A DNA stretch of 5,116 nt from Nitrososphaerota archaeon (GTDB lineage Archaea > Iainarchaeota > Iainarchaeia > Iainarchaeales > VGJJ01): the NCBI GenBank assembly GCA_020053155.1, contig JAGVNS010000070.1:1-5116 (forward strand), read 5' to 3'. Shown here in pieces: positions 1 through 5,116 of the stretch (the stretch's first letter is position 1; each line of letters starts with the position of its first letter). The notes below the pieces were generated by a model, which did no database searches, was not told the origin of the DNA, and worked only from the letters and a program-made list of their open reading frames with translations. Position numbers and translations under genes: made by a program.

Positions 1-738
1 ATGAAAGGAGTTATTTTAGCCGGTGGAAATGGAACGAGGCTGCGGCCCTTGACCGCTGTCACTAACAAGCACTTGCTGCCCATTTACGACAAGCCCATGA
101 TATACTACCCCCTGCAAACCCTCGCGGATGCGGGCATCACCGACATCCTCATTATTACGGGTGGGGATCACGCGGGAAGCATATTCAAGCTCATGGGTAG
201 CGGAAAAGATTTTGGAGTGAAATTTACGTATCGCGTGCAAGATGAAGCGGGCGGGCTTCCTCATGCCATCGCGTTGGCGGAGGGTTTTGTTGGAAACGAC
301 AAATTCATTTCCATCAATGGAGACAATATTCTTTCCGATTCAATCAAACCCTGTGCGGATGCATTTGCCAGTGGAAAAGAAGATGCACGCATTTTGCTTT
401 ACGAAACGACGGTGGAAGAAGCCCGAAAAGCAGGAGTTGCAGTATTAGAAGGAGAAAAAGTTGTCAAACTTATTGAAAAACCAAAAGACCCTCCCACGAA
501 TTGGGTAAGTATTGGGGTGTATTTTTTCAATTCCGGCGTGTTTGACATCATTCGCACGCTCAAACCCAGTGCGAGGGGAGAACTGGAGATAACGGACATC
601 CATAACCGATACATCCAGCAGGGAAAACTGGCGGCGAGCAAGATTTCAGGAGAATGGCTGGATGCGGGAAACATTGACGAGTTGGCACGGGCCAACCGCA
701 TCGTGAAAGAATGGAAAGGGCTTCACAACGGAAAATAA
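1..738 (+). CDS. Sugar-1-phosphate nucleotidyltransferase (RmlA-like, short form)
   Basis: Predicted to join a nucleoside triphosphate (dTTP or UTP) and a hexose-1-phosphate, typically glucose-1-phosphate, into an NDP-sugar in the cytosol. The N-terminus carries the family signature: GG at residues 8-9, then GTRLRPLT at 11-18, which binds the triphosphate. NKHLLPIYDKPMIYYPL follows at 22-38. The metal-binding aspartate is probably D108 in INGDN, with EKPK at 159-162, RGELEITD at 192-199 and WLDAGN at 219-224 (D221 probably the second metal ligand). At 245 residues it lacks the extra C-terminal segment of classical RmlA (about 290), matching the short RmlA-like group common in archaea and many bacteria. 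The start is the first base of the window, so its ribosome site is not visible, but the signature begins at residue 3, which argues against a longer protein. The methyltransferase follows after 18 bases. Family is secure; the exact nucleotide and sugar are not. Confidence 0.93.
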   Translation: MKGVILAGGNGTRLRPLTAVTNKHLLPIYDKPMIYYPLQTLADAGITDILIITGGDHAGSIFKLMGSGKDFGVKFTYRVQDEAGGLPHAIALAEGFVGNDKFISINGDNILSDSIKPCADAFASGKEDARILLYETTVEEARKAGVAVLEGEKVVKLIEKPKDPPTNWVSIGVYFFNSGVFDIIRTLKPSARGELEITDIHNRYIQQGKLAASKISGEWLDAGNIDELARANRIVKEWKGLHNGK

Positions 739-756
739 AGCCAGGAAAAGAATAAA

Positions 757-1344
757 ATGAATTCACGCGTACGGGCATTGTTGGCCTCCCTCTCTGGACG
801 TGTGTTGGATGTGGGGGGGAGCGCGGGAACCTTACATGAGGAATTGCTCAAACGCATTCCGGGAGAAAAAATAGTTAGTCTGGACATTGAACTCATTCAC
901 GTGCGCACCCACCAAGTGTTGGGAGACGGACAAAAAATGCCCTTTCGAAATGAGGCGTTCCAAAGCATTTTGGGGGGGGAAGTCATTGAACACGTTCAAA
1001 ACCCCCGGGCATTCATTCGGGAATGTTGGAGAGTGTTGGAGTATAATGGCGTACTTGCCCTTTCCACCCCAAACAAAAAAAGTTGGTTGAATCGATTAAC
1101 CCATTCGTATGAAATGCCCCTGCATGTTTCTCTTTTTGACACGGAGGAATTGCGCACATTGTTGGACAGCGAGGGATTTACCATTCAAAAAATTAATTTT
1201 TTTCCGTATACGGAAGAGAGTTCGGACGGAACCAAAAACAGATGGTTCTTTCCCGTGCGGAAAGCGATTCACCAACTACTGCCCCATTCCCTACGAGAAG
1301 AAATGGTGATAGTGGCACGGAAAATGCCTAAAGAAAGCATCTAG
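757..1344 (+). CDS. Class I SAM-dependent methyltransferase (Methyltransf_11 type)
   Basis: A cytosolic methyltransferase of 195 residues with a Rossmann-type SAM fold. Motif I is VLDVGGSAG at 16-24 (D18, G20, G24). D43 in LDIE is the expected ribose-binding acid. GDGQKMPF at 56-63 supplies D57 near the adenine, and EVIEHV at 75-80 is the usual post-motif segment. RVLEYNGVLALSTPN then matches the typical 'leader-gets-methylated product' strand pattern of Methyltransf_11/UbiE-like enzymes. Only 15 residues precede motif I, so there is no separate N-terminal domain. A purine-rich stretch (AGGAAAAG, about 741-748) lies upstream of the ATG. Next to sugar activation and transfer genes, O-methylation of a sugar or lipid is plausible, but the substrate cannot be read from the sequence. 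The gene contains G7 (813-819) and G8 (972-979) tracts and ends in three consecutive in-frame stops. Confidence 0.88.
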   Translation: MNSRVRALLASLSGRVLDVGGSAGTLHEELLKRIPGEKIVSLDIELIHVRTHQVLGDGQKMPFRNEAFQSILGGEVIEHVQNPRAFIRECWRVLEYNGVLALSTPNKKSWLNRLTHSYEMPLHVSLFDTEELRTLLDSEGFTIQKINFFPYTEESSDGTKNRWFFPVRKAIHQLLPHSLREEMVIVARKMPKESI

Positions 1345-1350
1345 TAATAG
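1342..1350 (+). other. Three tandem in-frame stop codons (TAG TAA TAG)
   Basis: The methyltransferase frame ends TAG-TAA-TAG without a gap, a back-up stop arrangement that prevents readthrough into the short leader of the next gene. Directly visible; it may be chance in this AT-rich stretch. Confidence 0.6.
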
Positions 1351-1377
1351 AACAATGGTCGAAACTGAGGTCATTGC

Positions 1378-1385
1378 TTATAAAG
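1378..1385 (+). promoter_or_regulatory. Candidate archaeal TATA box upstream of small membrane gene
   Basis: TTATAAAG resembles the archaeal TATA element. Its centre is about 25 bases before the ATG at 1406. If used, transcription would start close to that ATG, which conflicts with use of the strong SD at 1394-1398. A start a few bases earlier, or no promoter at all, is therefore possible. It lies in the gap after the methyltransferase, the only place before 3038 where an internal promoter fits. Confidence 0.3.
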
Positions 1386-1393
1386 ATAAAGTT

Positions 1394-1399
1394 GGAGGT
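1394..1399 (+). promoter_or_regulatory. Shine-Dalgarno GGAGGT setting the start of the small ORF
   Basis: GGAGGT is a full match to the anti-SD core and ends 6 bases before ATG 1406, an ideal distance. It is the strongest ribosome-binding site in the window. It selects the 32-codon reading over the in-frame ATG at 1355, which has no SD and would add 17 residues. Confidence 0.75.
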
Positions 1400-1405
1400 T
1401 GCTTT

Positions 1406-1504
1406 ATGGATGGCAAAAATATAATTGTTCCAATAGCATTATTTTTCCTAGCGATAATAATTGTTTTTGCGATTATTCCAATACTTCAACAGATGGTGGT
1501 TTAG
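1406..1504 (+). CDS. Small single-span membrane protein, 32 residues (unrecognised)
   Basis: I do not recognise a family. The protein starts MDGKN and is then almost wholly hydrophobic from I6 to L27, with nine isoleucines and prolines at 9 and 25, ending QQMVV. This predicts one transmembrane helix with almost no soluble part; there is no cysteine. Support for it being real: a perfect GGAGGT SD at optimal spacing, a clean hydrophobic segment filling the frame, and a stop codon (1502-1504) that abuts the radical SAM ATG at 1505, implying translational coupling. Five of the nine Ile codons are ATA, and the stretch is more AT-rich than its neighbours. Possible roles, all inference: a membrane anchor or partner for the radical SAM enzyme or the glycan machinery, or a coupling leader. 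An in-frame ATG at 1355 would give 49 residues but lacks an SD. It is not obviously a RiPP precursor or a class III pilin. Confidence 0.6.
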   Translation: MDGKNIIVPIALFFLAIIIVFAIIPILQQMVV

Positions 1505-3037
1505 ATGGGAATCAACGTTCTTCTACTCAATCCTCCCTATTTTCCCCAGTTTTCAAAAAACTCGCGCAGCCCTGCCGTAAGTAAAGGGGGGTGTGTATAC
1601 TACCCCATTTTTTTGGGATACGCGGCAGGCTCATTGGAGATGAATGGTCACACCGCCAATCTGGTGGATGCGACGGCCGCTAAGGAAGTCATGCCGGTTG
1701 AAAAGGTAGTGGAAATGGTTTTGGAATTCAAGCCCAAACTGATTATCATGCACACCGTCACAAGCTCGGTTGTGAACGATTCAAAAGTCGCCACCAAAAT
1801 AAAGGAAAGTTATTCCGACTGCTTAATTGCCATGGTGGGGCCCCATGTGTCAGCCGTATCCGAAAACACCCTTGCCATTGCACCCGCCGTTGACATGGTC
1901 ATGCGGAGAGAGTACGATTTGATTGCGGTGGATGTAGCCAATCGTTTGGAAAAAAATAAATCCTTTGCGGATGTGCAGGGAATTACGTTTCGAAATGCCC
2001 AGAATGAAATAATCAAAAACCCAGATGCACCCGACGTTCCCTCGGAATACTTGGATAAGCTTCCCTTTGTCACGCAGATTTGGGCGAAGCACCTGAACAT
2101 TCGGGATTATTTTTATCCATCGGTATTGTACCCCGAAGTCACTGTCATGACGGGGAGAGGGTGCCCGTTCCGCTGTACGTTTTGCGATTGGCCCCAAAAT
2201 TTTACGGGGCACCAATTCCGTTCACGCTCAACAAAGAACATTGTGGACGAGTTTGAATGGGTCAAAACAAACCTCCCCTATGTTCAGGACATCATGATTG
2301 AGGATGATACGTTTACGCTGGACAAAAACAGGGTGAAAGCCATTTGCCAAGAGATTATTGACCGGGGATTGAAAGTCATGTGGACGGTTAATGCGCGCGC
2401 GGACGTGGATTTAGAAACGTTGAAAATAATGAAGGCAGCCGGCTGCCGTTTAGTGTGTGTGGGAGTGGAAAGTTCTTCGCAGGAAATTTTGAACAACATC
2501 AAGAAAGGAACCAACGTCAAAAAGATTGAACAATTTTTCAAAGATACGAAAGAAGCCAACGTGCTTGTGCATGCCTGTTTTATGATGGGGAATCGGGGGG
2601 AAACAAAGGAAACCATTGCCCATACGGTTGAATTTGCAAAGAAAGTAAACCCCGACACGGTTCAATTTTTCCCCATCATGGTGTACCCGGGAACGGAAGC
2701 GTACGAATGGGCGAAAACCAACAATTTTTTGACCATCAAAGCCGAAAATTGGGAAAATTGGCTGCTGGAAGATGGAACGCACAATACCATTGTAAGCACC
2801 GACAAACTTTCGGCGAAAGAATTGGTAGATGCGTGTGATGATGCACGAAAAAACTTTTACATGCGGCCCTCGTTCATTGCCTCGAAGATTTGGGAAGGAG
2901 TGACAACCCCGAGCGAGTTTCCACGCCTCGTTAAAAGCGGCCGAACGTTTTTCAAATACCTTTTCAACACTAACGAAAAATCTTCCTTGGGAGAAACCAA
3001 TCAACGTACCGCTTTACCTGTTATTCAGCAACCCTAA
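1505..3037 (+). CDS. B12-binding-domain radical SAM enzyme (HpnJ-like)
   Basis: A 510-residue enzyme predicted to bind a [4Fe-4S] cluster and SAM and to generate a 5'-deoxyadenosyl radical. The N-terminal part (about 3-150) looks like a B12-binding fold: LLLNPPY near 6-12, GHTANLVDAT, and VGPH at 111-114. The cobalamin-ligating DxHxxG motif is absent, as in many members. The radical SAM domain (about 211-420) has C220-x3-C224-x2-C227, followed by DWPQNFTGHQFRSRS. I associate this last segment with HpnJ, the hopanoid cyclitol-ether enzyme, and its uncharacterised relatives. Further family features are the acidic EDDTFT segment, GVESSS, and VYPGTEAYEWA. The C-terminal about 90 residues form a helical tail. 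The start at 1505 abuts the stop of the small membrane gene, with GGTGGT at 1495-1500 as a weak SD. In this glycosyltransferase context a sugar or glycolipid substrate is likely, but the reaction is not determined. Confidence 0.88.
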   Translation: MGINVLLLNPPYFPQFSKNSRSPAVSKGGCVYYPIFLGYAAGSLEMNGHTANLVDATAAKEVMPVEKVVEMVLEFKPKLIIMHTVTSSVVNDSKVATKIKESYSDCLIAMVGPHVSAVSENTLAIAPAVDMVMRREYDLIAVDVANRLEKNKSFADVQGITFRNAQNEIIKNPDAPDVPSEYLDKLPFVTQIWAKHLNIRDYFYPSVLYPEVTVMTGRGCPFRCTFCDWPQNFTGHQFRSRSTKNIVDEFEWVKTNLPYVQDIMIEDDTFTLDKNRVKAICQEIIDRGLKVMWTVNARADVDLETLKIMKAAGCRLVCVGVESSSQEILNNIKKGTNVKKIEQFFKDTKEANVLVHACFMMGNRGETKETIAHTVEFAKKVNPDTVQFFPIMVYPGTEAYEWAKTNNFLTIKAENWENWLLEDGTHNTIVSTDKLSAKELVDACDDARKNFYMRPSFIASKIWEGVTTPSEFPRLVKSGRTFFKYLFNTNEKSSLGETNQRTALPVIQQP

Positions 3038-3050
3038 AGGGGTTGTTTTT
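3029..3050 (+). terminator. Hairpin plus T5 at end of radical SAM gene
   Basis: CAACCC (3029-3034) pairs with GGGTTG (3040-3045) around the 5-base loop TAAAG, followed directly by TTTTT (3046-3050). The radical SAM stop codon (3035-3037) sits in the loop. The shape is that of a short intrinsic terminator, and the T-tract alone could serve in an archaeon. The stem is only 6 bp, so strength is uncertain. A longer competing stem uses the same left arm. Confidence 0.5.
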
Positions 3051-3057
3051 AGGGTTG
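3029..3057 (+). repeat. Perfect 10-bp inverted repeat competing with the terminator hairpin
   Basis: CAACCCTAAA (3029-3038) is exactly complementary to TTTAGGGTTG (3048-3057), with a 9-base loop (3039-3047). The loop contains the right arm of the shorter hairpin, so the two structures cannot form at once. The longer stem absorbs part of the T-tract. GGGTTG is thus present twice (3040-3045 and 3052-3057). Confidence 0.65.
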
Positions 3058-3068
3058 TATCGGACGCG

Positions 3069-3075
3069 TTATTAA
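3069..3075 (+). promoter_or_regulatory. Candidate TATA-like element for the glycosyltransferase unit
   Basis: TTATTAA is centred about 29 bases before ATG 3101, the spacing expected of an archaeal TATA box for a leaderless transcript. The lack of any SD before 3101 supports this reading. The match to consensus is only moderate, and the next AT-rich stretch (AAATTTTAG, about 3080-3088) is an alternative. Confidence 0.3.
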
Positions 3076-3100
3076 CCTGAAATTTTAGTTTGAGTATACT

Positions 3101-4126
3101 ATGCCCAAAAAGATGGTCAACGAGCTTTCGGCCAGCGTGGTCATTCCGGCATACAACGCGGAGAAAACGCTTGCCGAATGCATCGATGCGCTGTTGCAAC
3201 AGACTGTTCTGCCCAATGAAATAATGGTGGTGGATGATGGGAGCACGGATGAGACCAAAACCATTGCCGAAGCCTATTCGCTTGTTAAGGTCATTTCTCA
3301 AAAAAACCAGGGCCCGGCCAACGCCCGAAACAAAGGCGCGTACGCATCCAAATCACCCATCATTGTTTTTTTGGACAGCGATTGCGTTCCAGATAAAAAT
3401 TGGCTTGAAGAAATGCTTCATCCGTTTGCGGATGAAAAAGTGGTGGGCGTTCAGGGGGTCTACAAAACAAATCAGAGGGAGCTGGTGGCGCGATTTGACC
3501 AATTGGATATTGAATATCGGTATGAGCGCATGAAGCGAATCAAAAAACTGGATTGGATTGGAAGTTATAGTGCCGCTTACCGGAAAAAAATATTTGTAGC
3601 AAATAAGGGGTTTGACGAATCCTTTCCGCGTGCTTCAGGAGAGGATGCAGAATTTAGTTACCGTCTCGCGGAGAAGGGTTATCAATTAGTTTTCAATCCT
3701 CGCGCGATTGTATATCACACCCACCCCCAATCCTTTTGGAATTTTTTGAATGTTGAATATTTTCGGGCGTATTGGAGAATGCGCATGTACGTCAAACATC
3801 CCCTCAAAGCCGTGCGGGATAGTTACACCCCCCACACGCTCAAAATTGCCGTTTTTTTAGGAGCTGTTTTGGTGGTGGGAGCCATTCTTAGCCTGATTGG
3901 ATTTGCATTAGAATTTCATCGACTCCCAAATATCCTTTCCTTCTTGAGTTTGGGTTTAGGAATTTCTATCGGGGGGATTTTGACAATGAACCTTCCCTTT
4001 CTCTTTTTTGTTTTTCAGCGGGATTTCGTTTTAGGGATTTTTTCCATTCCATTGGTTGTAACGCGCGCCATCGTGTTTGGCATTGGCGTCATGCGTGGAT
4101 TCATTGATGGGGGGGTGTGGCAATGA
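3101..4126 (+). CDS. Membrane-anchored family 2 glycosyltransferase
   Basis: Predicted to transfer a sugar from an NDP-sugar, acting at the cytosolic face of the membrane. The GT-A domain occupies about 12-235: VVIPAYNAEKTL at 13-24, VVDDGSTDET at 43-52 (D45, D46 binding nucleotide), NQGPANARNKGA around 69-80, the metal-binding D92-S93-D94, and G180-E181-D182 with the probable catalytic acid. The processive-synthase QxxRW motif is not seen (YFRAYWRMR at 220-228 takes that region), so it probably adds one sugar. Three hydrophobic spans follow, about 249-270, 279-304 and 309-331, giving a membrane anchor with short loops. Length 341 is normal for this type. There is no SD before the ATG; translation may be leaderless, or could begin at M5 (3113). 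The gene lies 63 bases after the radical SAM stop and overlaps the next gene by 4 bases. Acceptor and sugar are unknown; lipid or surface glycan assembly is likely. Confidence 0.9.
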   Translation: MPKKMVNELSASVVIPAYNAEKTLAECIDALLQQTVLPNEIMVVDDGSTDETKTIAEAYSLVKVISQKNQGPANARNKGAYASKSPIIVFLDSDCVPDKNWLEEMLHPFADEKVVGVQGVYKTNQRELVARFDQLDIEYRYERMKRIKKLDWIGSYSAAYRKKIFVANKGFDESFPRASGEDAEFSYRLAEKGYQLVFNPRAIVYHTHPQSFWNFLNVEYFRAYWRMRMYVKHPLKAVRDSYTPHTLKIAVFLGAVLVVGAILSLIGFALEFHRLPNILSFLSLGLGISIGGILTMNLPFLFFVFQRDFVLGIFSIPLVVTRAIVFGIGVMRGFIDGGVWQ

Positions 4127-5116
4127 ATCTTCCCAAAATGAAAATTTTGCACGTGGGTAATCATACCATTCCTTGCATTGGGGGGATTGAAAGTGTTATT
4201 TGGGAGAGTGCGCGAGCACAAACCCGGGAGGGGCATGAGGTGTCCATCCTTGTTTTTGACCGGTGTACGGATGGGAAAACAAAATTGCCCGCGCGTGAGG
4301 AAAAAGAAGGAGTGTTCATCCATCGCATTCCCCAATCCGGGTTTCATTTCTATCGCATCCCTTCCACTTCCCATTTTGTTTCCCTTGCGCGGGGAATGGA
4401 TGTGGTACACGTTCATGGTTTTGGGGGTTGGTTAGAGGTGGCGTGCCGAACCAAAGCGACGCATGGAGCGGTCATTGTATTTAACACGCACGGGGGGTAT
4501 CGGCATACGAAAGGGAGGCGGCTCTTGAAGTGGGGGTATGAACGATTCTTTCTTCCTTCTCTTATGAAAAAAGTGGATGGAATTGTCTGTGATTCTCCCT
4601 CGGACCACGAAATCGTTTCCCGTTTTGAGAATAAAAAGAGGATTATTTCAGATGGGATTGCTCCCGGTTTTTTTGCCCTTTCTCGCAAAAAAAAAGATAT
4701 TACACAATGGTTGTTTGTGGGGCGATTGTCCAAAAATAAGCGCGTGGACCGATTATTGGACGTTTTGAGTCGCGCGGTGAAAAAAGATAAAAAAATCGCA
4801 CTGCATGTGGTGGGGGAGGATTGGGAGGGGTTGCAAGAAGGGCTGAATGAAAAGGCTCGCTCGCTCGGAATTGAAAACCGCGTTATTTTTTACGGACGCA
4901 CAAATGAAAAGGAATTGTTAGGGTTGTATGCGAAATGCGGGATTTTCGTTTCTGCCAGTGAATATGAGGGGTTTGGCATTTCGGTCATTGAAGGTGCGGC
5001 ATCGGGGTGCATTCCCGTATTGAATCGAATTGCTTCGTTTGAGCATTTTGCACGTCAAACAAAGGGAATGGTACTGGTTGATTTTTCGGACGCTCAAAAG
5101 ACGGCAGAAGCCATTG
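4123..5116 (+). CDS. Family 4 glycosyltransferase (GT-B fold), 3' end beyond the window
   Basis: An open frame of 331 codons without a stop, so the C-terminus is missing; full-length members usually have 350-400 residues. The N-terminal domain starts MKILHVG, with the acceptor-side GG at 20-21 (CIGGIESV) and VVHVHGFGG further on. The C-terminal domain begins at about 195 with LFVGRLSKNKRVDRLL, whose R201 and K206 are the usual donor-phosphate contacts. The retaining-enzyme EX7E motif is E282 to E290 (EGFGISVIE), preceded by SASEY and followed by GAASG. It is a soluble or membrane-associated enzyme using an NDP-sugar. The start ATG overlaps the TGA of the family 2 gene (ATGA), and GGGGGTG at about 4111-4117 serves as SD; an in-frame ATG at 4138 is less likely. 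The two glycosyltransferases probably act on the same glycan or glycolipid in succession (inference). An A9 tract lies at 4687-4695. Confidence 0.9.
   Translation, partial: MNLPKMKILHVGNHTIPCIGGIESVIWESARAQTREGHEVSILVFDRCTDGKTKLPAREEKEGVFIHRIPQSGFHFYRIPSTSHFVSLARGMDVVHVHGFGGWLEVACRTKATHGAVIVFNTHGGYRHTKGRRLLKWGYERFFLPSLMKKVDGIVCDSPSDHEIVSRFENKKRIISDGIAPGFFALSRKKKDITQWLFVGRLSKNKRVDRLLDVLSRAVKKDKKIALHVVGEDWEGLQEGLNEKARSLGIENRVIFYGRTNEKELLGLYAKCGIFVSASEYEGFGISVIEGAASGCIPVLNRIASFEHFARQTKGMVLVDFSDAQKTAEAI

Noticed and set aside
1406..1504. Small ORF as a RiPP precursor for the adjacent radical SAM enzyme
   Set aside because: The peptide is one hydrophobic span without a leader/core layout, cysteines or repeats, and the enzyme lacks a visible SPASM-type cysteine-rich C-terminus, so a maturase pair is unlikely.
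1399..1584. 61-codon + strand frame across the small gene and radical SAM start
   Set aside because: It overlaps both better-supported frames out of phase, its ATG (1399) lies right beside the GGAGGT motif with no room for its own SD, and the peptide is not protein-like.
2434..2447. Perfect 14-bp palindrome GGCAGCCGGCTGCC
   Set aside because: It is inside the radical SAM coding region and encodes Ala-Ala-Gly-Cys in a conserved segment; most likely chance from codon choice rather than an operator.
2450..3004. 184-codon open frame on the minus strand
   Set aside because: It lies fully opposite the radical SAM gene, whose protein has clear motifs; the antisense translation shows no recognisable domain and there is no SD or promoter for it.
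3095..3100. TATACT, close to a bacterial -10 box
   Set aside because: It directly abuts ATG 3101, so a transcript would start inside the gene, and no matching -35 element is seen at the right distance.
4015..4416. 133-codon open frame on the minus strand
   Set aside because: It overlaps the ends of two well-supported glycosyltransferase genes; its composition is that of an antisense shadow.

Overview
The window (about 5.1 kb) is a densely packed, single-direction block of sugar and glycolipid metabolism genes. All genes lie on the + strand. In order they are: an RmlA-type sugar-nucleotidyltransferase (1-738), a class I SAM-dependent methyltransferase (757-1344), a 32-residue single-span membrane protein (1406-1504), a B12-binding-type radical SAM enzyme with a CxxxCxxC cluster motif (1505-3037), a family 2 glycosyltransferase with three C-terminal membrane spans (3101-4126), and the first 331 codons of a family 4 glycosyltransferase that runs off the window (4123-5116). 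I see no tRNA, rRNA, CRISPR array, insertion sequence or integrase.

Organism: uncertain. GC content is moderate, the standard code fits (TGA ends the family 2 glycosyltransferase), and genes abut or overlap. Several traits suit an archaeon, possibly a small-genome uncultivated lineage. These are GGAGGT and GGTG-type Shine-Dalgarno (SD) sequences, a family 2 glycosyltransferase with no SD but a TATA-like box about 29 bases upstream (leaderless style), and a TTATAAAG box upstream of the small gene. A candidate-phylum bacterium cannot be excluded, because every protein family here occurs in both domains.

Layout: positions 1-3037 look like one transcription unit. The nucleotidyltransferase and methyltransferase are 18 bases apart, and the small membrane protein ends on the base before the radical SAM start codon. 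A hairpin plus T-tract overlaps the radical SAM stop codon and could end this unit. The 63-base gap at 3038-3100 then carries the signals for a second unit, in which the two glycosyltransferases overlap by 4 bases (ATGA).

How the genes may work together (inference): the first enzyme activates a sugar as an NDP-sugar. The membrane-anchored family 2 enzyme and the cytosolic family 4 enzyme transfer sugars to a lipid or polymer acceptor. The methyltransferase and radical SAM enzyme tailor the sugar or lipid. The radical SAM enzyme has a sequence around its cluster motif that I associate with the HpnJ family (hopanoid cyclitol-ether formation), so remodelling of a glycolipid head group is a reasonable hypothesis. 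The items most worth a second look are this enzyme, the small membrane gene coupled to it, and the two mutually exclusive hairpins at its 3' end.
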